Positions 27,725 to 36,689 of a DNA stretch of 64,000 bases are shown here, one piece after another (the stretch's first letter is position 1; every line of letters begins with the position of its first letter). The position numbers were made by a program, and so were the translations under genes. The notes beneath the pieces are model-generated. The model did no database searches. It saw only the letters and a list, made by a program, of their open reading frames with translations, and was not told the origin of the DNA. The DNA comes from Chitinophagales bacterium (lineage in GTDB: Bacteria > Bacteroidota > Bacteroidia > Chitinophagales > CAIODY01), in the NCBI GenBank assembly GCA_947449695.1, contig CANFST010000002.1, positions 62,001 through 126,000 of the forward strand. Direction: 5' to 3'.

Positions 27725-28888
27725 TTGCCACGAAAAAAATTGAAACCAATTTCAACTTCTGCTACTCAAACTTTGAAAGGCTTAAATGGTTTGCGTTTCA
27801 TTGCAGCATGTTTAGTTGTAAACGGGCATAGTAAATTAATTTCGCAGCAATTAGCCAACTATAATTCCAACCCGATTTGGAATTTTTTTTATTGCAATGC
27901 AACTAATGCAGTTACATTTTTCTTTGTTCTATCTGGCTTTTTAATCACTTATTTATTACTTATTGAATGGGAGAAAAATGAAACCATTAGCATCAAAAAA
28001 TTTTATGCAAAAAGATTGCTGCGCATTTTTCCTTTATACTATTTAATACTGATGGCTACCGGAGTTATAATTCCATTATTATTTTTCGTTTTGCAGAAAA
28101 ACGTAATTACTTATCAGGTACCACAATTGGTTTTATATTTTTTATTTCTACCTAATTTTGTTGGAATGATAGGCAAACTAAGCCATTTGTGGTCAATTGG
28201 TGTTGAAGAACAATTCTATTTATTATGGGCTCCATTGGTAAAGTATTGTAAGAAATATTTATTACCAATTATTATTTTATTTATCATATCTAAATGGATG
28301 ATCGAAATTTTTATCCCACACAAAACTTTTCTTTTTGAAAATGTATCAATGCACACTATGCTAATTCATTTCATTACAACATTCCAAATTCATTACATGG
28401 CTTTTGGTGCTTTGGGAGGTTATCTGCTGGTATATCATCCAGAAATAATAAAAAATAAAATTTTAATGAGTAAAGCATCTCAACTAATTATTTTCATTTT
28501 GATTGCATTAAAATTTTCGACAGCTCAAAATATTTTTACAGAGCAATTTCCTATAATGAAAATACTTTGCAGTGTTCATTTTGATGCATTATTCTTGCCT
28601 TTTTTATTTCTGCTTATAATCCTTAATGTAAGTCTCAACACAAAAAGTATTTTAAAATTACACAACAAAATCTGGGATTATTTAGGCGATTTGTCGTTTG
28701 GGGTTTATATGTTTCATTTACCATTGATTTATGTTATAAAACCTTTATTCAAAAGCCTTACAAATATCTCACAATGTAATTCTTCCTATATCTTGTATTC
28801 CATTTTAGTTTATCTGATTACAATTTTTTGCGCCGCTATTTCCTTTCATTTCTTCGAAAGCAGGTTTAAAAAATTTCGGCCTAAATAA
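27725..28888 (+). CDS. Acyltransferase 3 (OafA/YrhL-type) membrane protein, TTG start
   Basis: A 387-residue inner-membrane O-acyltransferase. The RX10H motif of the family is visible: Arg in NGLRFIAACLVVNGHSK with the His ten residues further on. About ten helices follow, with LWSIGVEEQFYLLWAP, the usual VEEQFY motif, near residue 160. It would move acetyl or acyl groups onto a surface sugar. An in-frame TAA lies at 27716-27718 and no ATG occurs before the RX10H helix, so the TTG at 27725 is the best start. Confidence 0.88.
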   Translation: MPRKKLKPISTSATQTLKGLNGLRFIAACLVVNGHSKLISQQLANYNSNPIWNFFYCNATNAVTFFFVLSGFLITYLLLIEWEKNETISIKKFYAKRLLRIFPLYYLILMATGVIIPLLFFVLQKNVITYQVPQLVLYFLFLPNFVGMIGKLSHLWSIGVEEQFYLLWAPLVKYCKKYLLPIIILFIISKWMIEIFIPHKTFLFENVSMHTMLIHFITTFQIHYMAFGALGGYLLVYHPEIIKNKILMSKASQLIIFILIALKFSTAQNIFTEQFPIMKILCSVHFDALFLPFLFLLIILNVSLNTKSILKLHNKIWDYLGDLSFGVYMFHLPLIYVIKPLFKSLTNISQCNSSYILYSILVYLITIFCAAISFHFFESRFKKFRPK

Positions 28889-28979
28889 CTTTTTTTAATA
28901 ATCATGTAAATTAAAAATTATTTATTCTGCTCAATATAAGATTAGATGATTAAAAAAAATATTCATCATTTCAAATAAC

Positions 28980-28987
28980 TATTTTTG
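28980..28987 (+). promoter_or_regulatory. Candidate -7 promoter element for the CDF transporter
   Basis: TATTTTTG, 14 nt before the ATG at 29002; identical to the minus-strand elements at 7959, 14396, 25010, 42114 and 50358. Confidence 0.4.
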
Positions 28988-29001
28988 CTTTTCAATTTTA
29001 A

Positions 29002-30003
29002 ATGGCATTGAAAGAAGCATATCAAAAAAAAGAAAAACTTTTTGCTATCAAATTAGCTTTGATAGTGGGTTTAATGCTTACGTCAATAAAATTTACTGCG
29101 TATTTTTTAACTCACTCAGAAGCAATTTTGACTGATGCCTTAGAAAGTATTGTAAATTTAGTTGCTGGATTGTTTGCATTATTCAGTATTCATTATGGTT
29201 CCAAATCAAAAGATGATGACCATCCATATGGGCATGGGAAAATTGAATACATCAGTGCAGGATTTGAAGGTGGACTAATTTTAATTGCTGGCTTTTTAAT
29301 TTCTTATGAATCTGTAAGAAATTTAATTATTGGTCATGAAGTCCATAATATTGATTTGGGTTTGGTGCTTACAGCTGTCGCAGGCGTTACGTTTTTTATA
29401 CTCGGAAAATTTTTAATTACCCGAGGTGAAAATCTGCACTCACTTTCTATTATTGCCGAAGGAAAACATTTTTCAACTGATGCATACACTAGTTTTGGTT
29501 TAGTAGCAGGTTTAGTATTTTTGCGTATTACGGGTTTGCAATGGATTGATAGCGCTTTAGCAATCGGTTATAGTGCATTCATAATTTTTACAGGATATAA
29601 ACTTGTATTAAGGGCTTTAGACGGATTGATGGATAAAATAGATTTTGCAACAGTGGAAGAAATTGTGAAAGTATTAAACGACAATAGAGACAAAAATTGG
29701 ATTGATATTCACAATATGCGAATTCAAAAATTTGGAAGCCAATTGCATGTTGATTGCCACGTAACCTTACCGTGGTACAATAATCTGGAGCAAACACATT
29801 TACAAATGGAAAGTATTGCTGCCTTGTTAAACAATCATTTCGAAAACAGGGTTGAATTTTTTATTCATCCAGACCCATGCCTGCCAGCTGCCTGTGGTTT
29901 ATGTCAAATTGAAAAATGCAATGAAAGAAAATTTGCATTCCAAAATAAACTGCAATGGACAAAAGAAAATATTTTGGCTAACAAATCACATCAATCGCTT
30001 TAA
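29002..30003 (+). CDS. Cation diffusion facilitator family transporter
   Basis: A 333-residue CDF protein exporting divalent metal (Zn, Fe, Co or Mn) by proton exchange. Six helices are seen. The metal site residues are in helix II (SEAILTDALESIVNLVAG), in the loop HPYGHGKIEYISAG, and in helix V (HFSTDAYTSFGLVAG). The cytoplasmic domain is followed by a Cys-rich tail (HPDPCLPAACGLCQIEKCNE) with four cysteines, which could be an extra metal-binding site. The next gene starts 16 nt downstream, so the two are probably one operon. Confidence 0.92.
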   Translation: MALKEAYQKKEKLFAIKLALIVGLMLTSIKFTAYFLTHSEAILTDALESIVNLVAGLFALFSIHYGSKSKDDDHPYGHGKIEYISAGFEGGLILIAGFLISYESVRNLIIGHEVHNIDLGLVLTAVAGVTFFILGKFLITRGENLHSLSIIAEGKHFSTDAYTSFGLVAGLVFLRITGLQWIDSALAIGYSAFIIFTGYKLVLRALDGLMDKIDFATVEEIVKVLNDNRDKNWIDIHNMRIQKFGSQLHVDCHVTLPWYNNLEQTHLQMESIAALLNNHFENRVEFFIHPDPCLPAACGLCQIEKCNERKFAFQNKLQWTKENILANKSHQSL

Positions 30004-30018
30004 ATACCAATTATAGGA

Positions 30019-31284
30019 ATGATTTTATTTTTTATTTTTTTAACTATTTTAATCTCAGCTTTTTTTTCGGGATATGAAATTGCTTTCATAACGGCTAATA
30101 AATTAAAAATTGAACTTAATAAAAAGCAGGGTAAATTGAGTGGTAACATTTTAGGAAAATTCATTAAGCAACCATCGCATTTCATCGGTACAATATTGGT
30201 AGGGAATAACATTGCTTTAATTTTTTACTCTTTACTAATGAGTAGTGTTTTAGATAAACCATTAGATACTTTTTTAGAAAATTACACTAAACATTTCCAC
30301 TCACTTTCATTACTGATTAGTACAATTATTTCCGCTGTGATAATTTTGATTTTTGGCGAATTCTTGCCCAAAGCCATTTTCAGGATTAACCCTAATGGTG
30401 TATTGTCTTTTTTTGCCATTCCATTTTTATTTATTTACTGGTTGCTTTCGCCTGTTGCATTATTATTTGCTAACTTGGCAAAATGGATTTTGCAATTTTT
30501 TATTGGTTTAAAATTAGAAGAAAAAAAGCCTGTTTTTGAGAGAGCTGATTTAGAACACTTTGTGAAACAAACACAACCACAAGAAGAAAACAATCAAGAA
30601 TTAAACACCAATTTATTTGAAAATGCATTGTATTTAACCCAAGTAAAAGTAAGGGAATGTATGGTGCCTCGAACCGAAATCGAATTCATAGACTTACATG
30701 ATCCATTAAGTGAATTAAAGAAAAAATTTGTTGATACAAAATTGAGTAGATTGCTGGTAGTTGATGGTGAGATTGATAATGTATTAGGCTATGTTCATCA
30801 TCAGGATTTACTCAAAAGCCCAACCAGCCTGCGTTCTATCCTTAAGCAAATTCCTCCCGTGCCTGAAAGTATGCAAGCCGTTGACCTAATGAATTTATTA
30901 ATGAAAAGCCATAAAAGTATTGCCTGGGTGGTAGATGAATTTGGTGGTACTGCTGGACTTGTAACATTAGAAGATGTATTAGAAGAAATTTTTGGTGAAA
31001 TAAAAGACGAACACGATGTAGCAGAAGAATTAGTTGAAAAACAAATTTCAGAAGATGAATTTATTTTTAGTGGCAGAATTGAAATTGATTATATCAACGA
31101 AAAATATCAACTTAATATTCCACATGGTGATTATGAAACCCTTGCAGGATATATTGTTGCAAATCACGAAAATATTCCTGAGCAAGATGAACATCTTAAT
31201 ATTGATAATTTCGAAATTGATATCTTGATGGTAAGTGAAACAAAAATTGAAACAGTAAAAATGAAAGTGTTACCCCTTGAATAA
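30019..31284 (+). CDS. CNNM/CorC-HlyC family membrane protein with CBS pair
   Basis: A 421-residue 'hemolysin-family' protein of the CNNM/CorB type, now linked to Mg2+ or other cation export and in Bacteroidota including GldE. The N-terminal membrane domain (DUF21) spans about residues 1-165 with the FSGYEIAFITANKLK start. A CBS pair follows (CMVPRTEIEFIDL and DEFGGTAGLVTLEDVLEEIF), then the CorC_HlyC transporter-associated domain (FSGRIEIDYINEKYQLNIP). It lies 16 nt after the CDF gene, so both may handle metal homeostasis. A gliding role (GldE) is possible but not shown. Confidence 0.88.
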   Translation: MILFFIFLTILISAFFSGYEIAFITANKLKIELNKKQGKLSGNILGKFIKQPSHFIGTILVGNNIALIFYSLLMSSVLDKPLDTFLENYTKHFHSLSLLISTIISAVIILIFGEFLPKAIFRINPNGVLSFFAIPFLFIYWLLSPVALLFANLAKWILQFFIGLKLEEKKPVFERADLEHFVKQTQPQEENNQELNTNLFENALYLTQVKVRECMVPRTEIEFIDLHDPLSELKKKFVDTKLSRLLVVDGEIDNVLGYVHHQDLLKSPTSLRSILKQIPPVPESMQAVDLMNLLMKSHKSIAWVVDEFGGTAGLVTLEDVLEEIFGEIKDEHDVAEELVEKQISEDEFIFSGRIEIDYINEKYQLNIPHGDYETLAGYIVANHENIPEQDEHLNIDNFEIDILMVSETKIETVKMKVLPLE

Positions 31285-31297
31285 TTAAATCAAGGCT

Positions 31298-32494
31298 CTA
31301 TAAAACACTCAGAGCTGATTCAAAATCGTTGATAATATCATCTGCATATTCCAGCCCGACACTCACTCTGATTAATCCATCCGTGATGCCGTATTTTTGC
31401 CTTTCAGCGCTTGGTATATTCACATGAGTCATAGAGGCTGGATGAGAAACCAAAGTATCTACAGTGCCTAATGACACTGCCTTTACACACAGTTGCAATT
31501 GATTGATGAATTTTCTGCCAGCCGATATTCCACCTTTTAAATCAAAAGATAACATACCGCCAAAATCTTTCATCTGTTGTTTTGCCAAAAGATGATGAGG
31601 ATGATTAATCAAACCTAAATAATTTACTGTTTGGATTTGATGTTTTGAAGATAAATATTCTGCAACTTTCTGCGCATTCATGCAATGGCGCTCCATTCGC
31701 AGAGATAATGTTTTTAATCCATTCATTACCAACCAGGCATCAAAAGGATTACTATTTACCCCCATCAACCGAAATGTTTTTTTAAAAACAGTATTCATAA
31801 ATTCAATATCATTACCTAATACAATACCACCGATAGTGGTTCCATGACCATTTAAATATTTAGTAACAGAATGAAAAACAAAATCTGCTCCTAATGCAAA
31901 TGGTTGCTGTAAAATGGGGGTGGCAAATGTATTATCAACACTAACTTTTATATTATATTTTTTTGCCAATGTACAAATAGCTTTTATATCAACGCACTTC
32001 AATGTAGGATTAGCTGGTGTTTCAAGATGAATCAATCCGATAGAATTATCATTTTTCAAAATTTCTTCCACTCTATTCAAATCATCAAAATCAATAACTA
32101 ATGCTTCAACATTTAGTTTTGGTAAAAATCTATTTAGCCATTCTTCAGTGCCGCCATACAACGAGTAATGCGTCAAAACTTTTTGCCCTTGCTTCAGTAA
32201 TGATAACATCAAGACACTAACTGCACCCATCCCTGATGAGGTTAAGTATGCCTGCAATGGCATATTCAGTCCATAACTTTCTAAAGCTGTAATCTTCTCT
32301 GCAACAGCATCACTGGTTGGATTTTCGAAACGGCTATAAACATAACCTTGCTCTATACCACTTAAAATATTACCGCCTTGTTCTGCATCATCAAATGTAT
32401 AGGTTGAAGTCGGGTAAATAGGCAGCACATGGCTATGATTAGGGTACTCACCTGTTTTAATACAAATACTATCAATATGTAGTGGTTGATTCAT
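31298..32494 (-). CDS. PLP-dependent trans-sulfuration enzyme (cystathionine gamma-synthase/lyase type)
   Basis: A 398-residue Cys/Met metabolism PLP enzyme. The PLP lysine is in FHSVTKYLNGHGTTIGG; YSRFENPTSDAVAEKI, SSGMGAVSVLML and LIHLETPANPTLKCVDI are family signatures, and SLGTVDTLVSHPASMTHVN closes the active site. Gamma-synthase, gamma-lyase, beta-lyase and O-acetylhomoserine sulfhydrylase share these motifs, so the exact reaction is open. A TACTTTTG element (32515-32522) sits 21 nt before the start, giving it its own promoter downstream of the metal-receptor gene. Confidence 0.9.
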   Translation of the reverse strand: MNQPLHIDSICIKTGEYPNHSHVLPIYPTSTYTFDDAEQGGNILSGIEQGYVYSRFENPTSDAVAEKITALESYGLNMPLQAYLTSSGMGAVSVLMLSLLKQGQKVLTHYSLYGGTEEWLNRFLPKLNVEALVIDFDDLNRVEEILKNDNSIGLIHLETPANPTLKCVDIKAICTLAKKYNIKVSVDNTFATPILQQPFALGADFVFHSVTKYLNGHGTTIGGIVLGNDIEFMNTVFKKTFRLMGVNSNPFDAWLVMNGLKTLSLRMERHCMNAQKVAEYLSSKHQIQTVNYLGLINHPHHLLAKQQMKDFGGMLSFDLKGGISAGRKFINQLQLCVKAVSLGTVDTLVSHPASMTHVNIPSAERQKYGITDGLIRVSVGLEYADDIINDFESALSVL

Positions 32495-32514
32495 TGCAAA
32501 TTATTTTTGAACAA

Positions 32515-32522
32515 CAAAAGTA
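32515..32522 (-). promoter_or_regulatory. Candidate -7 promoter element for the trans-sulfuration gene
   Basis: Minus-strand TACTTTTG, 21 nt before the ATG, in the short gap after the preceding gene. Confidence 0.45.
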
Positions 32523-32553
32523 CTCATTTGAAAAAATTCTTGCTGACTTGCCT

Positions 32554-33339
32554 TCAAATATTGCTTAAATTTTTCCTTAAGTCAATAAAATATTGAGCGG
32601 CTTTTTTCATTCGTGAACCATACCAACTAAACATTTCACCATCTACTAAAATGATTTTTTTTGATGGAAAATTTTTCTCGAATATTTGTTTATCATACTC
32701 CTTAAATGGATAAGGTTCACTTGAAAGCAAAATATATTCAGCATCTGAAAGTCTGATTTGTTCTTTAGTTATTTCAGGGTAGCGGAGTTCAAGATTAAAA
32801 ACATTTTGCATACCAGCCCTATTCAAAAGCTGATGAATAAAAGTATCTCCACCAATTGTGAGCAATGGCTTTTGCCAAATCAAATAAATAACTTTTTTTA
32901 TTTTAAAAGATTGAAGTTGGTTGAAATCATTTCGGATTGAATCAATCAAAAAATCCGTTTTAGTTTTTACATCAAAAATATTTCCGAATGAATTCATCAT
33001 TGAAAAAGCATCGTCAACACTAGATATATCGCTTATCCACACCGGGCAAAATTTTTCAAGCAGCTCAATCTGTTCTTTTACATTTTCCTCTTTGTTTGCA
33101 ATAATTAAATCAGGGTGCAAAGATTTTATTAAATCGATGTTTATATTCTTTGTACCACCTATTCGTTGCACATTTTTTACTTTATCATTTGGGTGAATAC
33201 AAAATTTTGTACGACCGATAATATTTTTTTCTAACCCTATATCAAATAATAATTCGGTGAGTGAAGGCACTAATGAAATGACACGTTGTGGAACATCTGG
33301 CAGAAATATTTTGCGCTGCAGTTGATCAATGGTTTCCAT
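32554..33339 (-). CDS. BtuF/FhuD-like helical-backbone metal receptor without signal peptide
   Basis: A 261-residue protein of the class III periplasmic-binding fold (BtuF-like). Typical features are RVISLVPSLTELLFDIGLEK, IIGRTKFCIHP, LIKSLHPDLIIANKEEN and the helical backbone. I chose ATG 33339 over an upstream ATG at 33366 because the latter overlaps miaA by 41 nt; neither start gives a signal peptide or lipobox, so the protein appears cytoplasmic, unlike transport receptors. It overlaps the end of miaA by 14 nt. No ABC permease or ATPase is nearby. The function is unknown; a cobalamin or corrinoid ligand is possible. Confidence 0.8.
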   Translation of the reverse strand: METIDQLQRKIFLPDVPQRVISLVPSLTELLFDIGLEKNIIGRTKFCIHPNDKVKNVQRIGGTKNINIDLIKSLHPDLIIANKEENVKEQIELLEKFCPVWISDISSVDDAFSMMNSFGNIFDVKTKTDFLIDSIRNDFNQLQSFKIKKVIYLIWQKPLLTIGGDTFIHQLLNRAGMQNVFNLELRYPEITKEQIRLSDAEYILLSSEPYPFKEYDKQIFEKNFPSKKIILVDGEMFSWYGSRMKKAAQYFIDLRKNLSNI

Positions 33340-34261
33340 GCTGAATTTTTGTTTCAATAAAATCAATTACATCGAAATTACTATGCTTAATCCAATGCCA
33401 ATCTTTTTCTTTTCTAAACCAAGTGAGCTGTCTTTTAGCGTAGTTTCTGGTATTTTGCTGAATCAATTCTATTGCTTCAGCTTTCGAGATATTTTTATCA
33501 AAACAATCAAACAACTCTTTGTAGCCCACTGTTTGTAAGGCTTGCAAATGCTTGAACTCAAATAAATGCTCAGCTTCATCTACTAATCCTTGTTGAATCA
33601 TCTGAATAACTCGTTTATTAATTCGCTGATACAATTCCTCTCTTTCCATATCAATTGCAATTTTTAAAACATCAAATGGTAATTCATTTTTGGGCTGCGA
33701 TAGTAAGGAGGAATAAGGTTTGCCCGACACCAGACACACTTCCAAAGCCCGTAACAAACGCATCGGATTATTGATATCAACTTGATAGAAATAGCTTTCA
33801 TCTAACTTTTTGATTTCATCTTGAAGCCACTTTAGCCCTTTTGATTCGTATTGCTCACGAACTGATATTTTTGTAACCTCATCAACTGGAGGAAATTCAT
33901 CTAATCCATTAATTACTGCTTTTATATACAATCCTGTTCCACCAACCATTACAGCAATATTTTTATTGCTAAATATTTTACGAAGTCTCTCTAATGCTTC
34001 ATCGGCATATTTACCAGCATCATAATTCTTATGAATTGAAACATGACTAATAAAATGATGTGGCGCTTGCAAAAGTTCATCATTGCTGGGCTTAGCAGTA
34101 CCAATTGTTAGTTCTTTATAAATTTGTCGGCTATCGGCAGATAATATTTCTGCATTAAAATGTTTAGCAATTTGAATTGCTAATGAAGTTTTACCGCTGG
34201 CAGTTGGTCCGCCAATAATTATCAATAAAGGCTTTGAAGGAATATTTTCGTTTCCTGTCAT
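33326..34261 (-). CDS. miaA: tRNA dimethylallyltransferase
   Basis: Adds the dimethylallyl group to N6 of A37 in tRNAs reading UNN codons. The P-loop GGPTASGKTS is at about residues 16-25, followed by ILSADSRQIYKELTIGTAKP, VMVGGTGLYIKAVINGL and the C-terminal RNYAKRQLTWFRKEKDW. The 311 residues are full length. It abuts the acidic pRiA4b-like gene upstream with no gap and overlaps the metal-receptor gene downstream, so the three form a tight operon. Confidence 0.96.
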   Translation of the reverse strand: MTGNENIPSKPLLIIIGGPTASGKTSLAIQIAKHFNAEILSADSRQIYKELTIGTAKPSNDELLQAPHHFISHVSIHKNYDAGKYADEALERLRKIFSNKNIAVMVGGTGLYIKAVINGLDEFPPVDEVTKISVREQYESKGLKWLQDEIKKLDESYFYQVDINNPMRLLRALEVCLVSGKPYSSLLSQPKNELPFDVLKIAIDMEREELYQRINKRVIQMIQQGLVDEAEHLFEFKHLQALQTVGYKELFDCFDKNISKAEAIELIQQNTRNYAKRQLTWFRKEKDWHWIKHSNFDVIDFIETKIQHGNH

Positions 34262-34837
34262 TTAAATTTCTTCATGTTCGCTGCCAAATTCACCACCAAA
34301 TTCATCGCTCTCTTCATTTGATTCATCATCTGAATTTGATTCAGTTTCATCACCCTCCTCTCCCATTTCATCGCTATCATGCTCATCATATTTCTCCTCA
34401 ATATCAAAACCATCAACCTCCTTATCAGCTATCGGTTGAGCACCATATTGTTTAGGCGCAACGCCTTCAGATTTTACAATTTGAGGATAGGTGATTTTCT
34501 TTTTCTCTTCTTCTAGACTCATCAACTCAATTAAAAAATTCCACTCCACATCATAATCGTAAGTGTAAATAAATTTTTGATGAGGGTCGTCAATTAAGCT
34601 TGCCATCAAAATTTTACTCATCGATTGTGCATTTGGTTTTTTATTTAATGCAATCTCACTACCTATCACCCAATTATCATTAGTAGTAAAAAAAGAGGCT
34701 TCATGTTTGCCATCAAAAGCAAAGGCTTTAATTATAGCGTAATGAAAATCAGCAAACGTTTGCGTAGGTTTGATTTCAATATCTCTGAATATGGTATCGT
34801 CCTGCTCTAATACAACTCTGAATTTAAAAACTGACAT
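34262..34837 (-). CDS. pRiA4b ORF-3-like (IS1096 TnpR-type) protein with acidic tail
   Basis: A 191-residue protein. The N-terminal ~150 residues (SVFKFRVVLEQDDTIFRDIEI, then FADFHYAIIKAF, and HKFIYTYDYDVEWNFLIEL with one residue differing) resemble the plasmid pRiA4b ORF-3-like fold, a conserved Bacteroidota family despite its mobile-element name. The last ~50 residues are extremely acidic (Glu/Asp/Ser rich). I chose ATG 34837 over one at 34918 because the longer N-terminus is unrelated and a TAnnTTTG element (34865-34872) lies between the two. Its stop directly abuts the miaA start. Function unknown. Confidence 0.8.
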   Translation of the reverse strand: MSVFKFRVVLEQDDTIFRDIEIKPTQTFADFHYAIIKAFAFDGKHEASFFTTNDNWVIGSEIALNKKPNAQSMSKILMASLIDDPHQKFIYTYDYDVEWNFLIELMSLEEEKKKITYPQIVKSEGVAPKQYGAQPIADKEVDGFDIEEKYDEHDSDEMGEEGDETESNSDDESNEESDEFGGEFGSEHEEI

Positions 34838-34864
34838 GCTATTAAAATGGTTTTTATCAACGCC

Positions 34865-34872
34865 CAAAGATA
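34865..34872 (-). promoter_or_regulatory. Candidate -7 promoter element of the pRiA4b-like/miaA operon
   Basis: Minus-strand TATCTTTG matches TAnnTTTG, 28 nt before the chosen start. It would lie inside the gene if the upstream ATG were used, so it favours the shorter protein. Confidence 0.5.
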
Positions 34873-34994
34873 GAAAAAGAAAAAAACAATAAAAGTTTAC
34901 AGCAAATTTTTGAAACAATTTTTTTAATGATTTATAGAAACTCGGTTGGCAATAAATGATTTATTGATAAACTGATTTATACTAAATGAATTTC

Positions 34995-35002
34995 TATATT
35001 TG
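34995..35002 (+). promoter_or_regulatory. Candidate -7 promoter element of tRNA-Ala
   Basis: TATATTTG matches TAnnTTTG and ends 16 nt before the mature tRNA 5' end. Confidence 0.55.
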
Positions 35003-35018
35003 CAATCCGAAAAAACAA

Positions 35019-35092
<74 letters not shown>

Positions 35093-35099
35093 CCTTAAT

Positions 35100-35130
35100 A
35101 AAAAAGGAGTAAATTTTTCACTCCTTTTTT
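35100..35130 (+). terminator. Intrinsic terminator of tRNA-Ala
   Basis: AAAAAAGGAGT (35100-35110) pairs with ACTCCTTTTTT (35120-35130) with a 9-nt loop; the T-run is part of the arm. It starts 8 nt after the tRNA. Confidence 0.85.
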
Positions 35131-35399
35131 ATTTATACTTTTTATACATCATTATTATAAAGGTTATCAAGTTGATTACAGAATTTATTTGGCTGTTCAA
35201 TATTTGTTTTTCGAAAAAATTGTTTTTCAAGAAGGTCGAAATAACGGTTTGTTACTTTAGAAGCAAATTAGCAAAACGACACTATACACCGATTAATTAA
35301 GGCTTTAGAAGATAGCTAATTTTTTTAATTAGAATTTCAATCAGACTACAAACTACCAGATTGGTTTTACGGTTTTAAACTCTGCTATTTTTTAAAAAA
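35131..35399. other. Gene-free stretch after tRNA-Ala
   Basis: No gene is supported here: the only open frame is interrupted by the tRNA and has no family resemblance. It holds the first copy of a 24-bp direct repeat (35167-35190) and a weak AT-only hairpin (CTAATT/AATTAG at 35316-35332). Confidence 0.6.
35167..35190 (+). repeat. 24-bp direct repeat, copy 1
   Basis: The sequence starting TCAAGTTGATTACAGAATTT and ending ATTT is identical to 55691-55714, in the same orientation. It lies 75 nt after the tRNA-Ala 3' end. The two copies bracket 20.5 kb containing the EPS locus. Confidence 0.85.
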
Positions 35400-36689
35400 C
35401 TACTCCATAAATTTAAATTCTTTAACGAAATTTAACTTTTTTAACAACTCCAAATTTTTGCCATCAAGGATTAGATGATTGACAAAATTGTGTTTACTAG
35501 ATTTTGTAATACCCCAAAATTGTTTAGTTGAAAAAAGATTGTCCTTGAAAGATATGGATTCAATTTGGTAATTGATTACTAAATCCATTAATGCATATTT
35601 CTCATCCGTTTTAAAGTTATTTTGCTTTATTGTAAAACACTTCGCCCCATAATCTTTGAACAAAACGAAATTAGTTGTTACTTCATTTCTGGAGAATACA
35701 ATAGTACCAACTTGAGATGTTGTACTTGATAATGAAACAGCATAATTATTGCCTTTCAAATCAAAAGAATTATCTAAAATAAAGATGCTATCATTTTTCT
35801 GAATCAGGGCAATTGCAGATTGACAACTCATTTTTTTTGTAAAAAGAAAATGATTGTTTTGAATAGAAATATTTTTCGAACGACAACACCAAGTAAAACA
35901 ATTCACAAACAGATTATTTTCAATTCTGAAATTATTCGCCAAATGCATTGTGTCGGCGCCGCCAATTGAAAGATTGTAACAGTTGATAAAAAAATTGTGA
36001 TGAATATACACATCTTCTGTTATCCCACTTTGCGGTTCAGTATGAATGCTCGATTTTATTGTTGAATCAAAATTACAATGACTAATTTCAATGTAATTAA
36101 ATCCACTTCCTAATGTAATTGCATCGCGATGTGAGTTTGAAAAAAAACAAGAATCAATCAAAATATTTGCGGATGGATTTTTGCCTAATCCTCTAATACC
36201 AATTCCATCGCCTCCAGCATTTTTAAAACCACAATTCTTGATTTTTATTTGCTTCCCTTCATTTATAAAAACAGAATGCAAATGTTCGTTTAACTTTCCA
36301 TTTTTTATTTGTTCCAAACTATTTCCATCAAAAATTAAATTGAACATTTGAACTTGTCCAATTTTTTCTATGTAAATAATTCTTGTAAAATTTTCTTGTT
36401 GAGGTAGCAATTTAATGATTGACTTCATTCTTTCACCCTGAAGAGTGCAATTGCTTTTTAAGTAGATGCAACCTGCTTCAGCATGACTTTTTCTGGTAAC
36501 CAAATAAATTCCCTCTGGAAAAAAAATGATTGAATTTGCTGGCGCACTATCAATAGCTTTTTGAATTGCCTTTGTGTCATCATTAATTCCATCGGCTTTA
36601 GCCCCAAAGGATTTTACATTAATTATTTGTTGTGCAAAAAGAAATTGGGTTAAAAAAAAAAGAAATGAAATTATTTTGAGTGCCTTCAA
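35400..36689 (-). CDS. Secreted right-handed beta-helix protein (pectate-lyase/GH28-like)
   Basis: A 429-residue protein with a signal peptide ending about residue 19 (LFAQ). INVKSFGAKADGINDDTKAI and ANSIIFFPEGIYLV are the usual entry to the Pectate_lyase_3/GH28-type beta helix, followed by repeated short strands (IKNCGFKN, ILIDSCFFSN, IEISHCNFDS) forming helix turns. It could be a polysaccharide lyase, hydrolase or epimerase trimming the polymer made by this locus. No catalytic residues can be assigned. It overlaps the CapK-like gene by 4 nt and is the last gene of the EPS operon. Confidence 0.82.
   Translation of the reverse strand: MKALKIISFLFFLTQFLFAQQIINVKSFGAKADGINDDTKAIQKAIDSAPANSIIFFPEGIYLVTRKSHAEAGCIYLKSNCTLQGERMKSIIKLLPQQENFTRIIYIEKIGQVQMFNLIFDGNSLEQIKNGKLNEHLHSVFINEGKQIKIKNCGFKNAGGDGIGIRGLGKNPSANILIDSCFFSNSHRDAITLGSGFNYIEISHCNFDSTIKSSIHTEPQSGITEDVYIHHNFFINCYNLSIGGADTMHLANNFRIENNLFVNCFTWCCRSKNISIQNNHFLFTKKMSCQSAIALIQKNDSIFILDNSFDLKGNNYAVSLSSTTSQVGTIVFSRNEVTTNFVLFKDYGAKCFTIKQNNFKTDEKYALMDLVINYQIESISFKDNLFSTKQFWGITKSSKHNFVNHLILDGKNLELLKKLNFVKEFKFME

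Noticed and set aside
32554-33366. ABC transporter substrate-binding protein for vitamin B12 uptake
   Set aside because: No signal peptide or lipobox from either start, and no permease or ATPase nearby, so only the fold is claimed.
34262-34837. Transposon-encoded gene, because the family is named after plasmid pRiA4b and IS1096
   Set aside because: No transposase, inverted repeats or target duplication surround it, and it is embedded in an operon with miaA; the name is historical.
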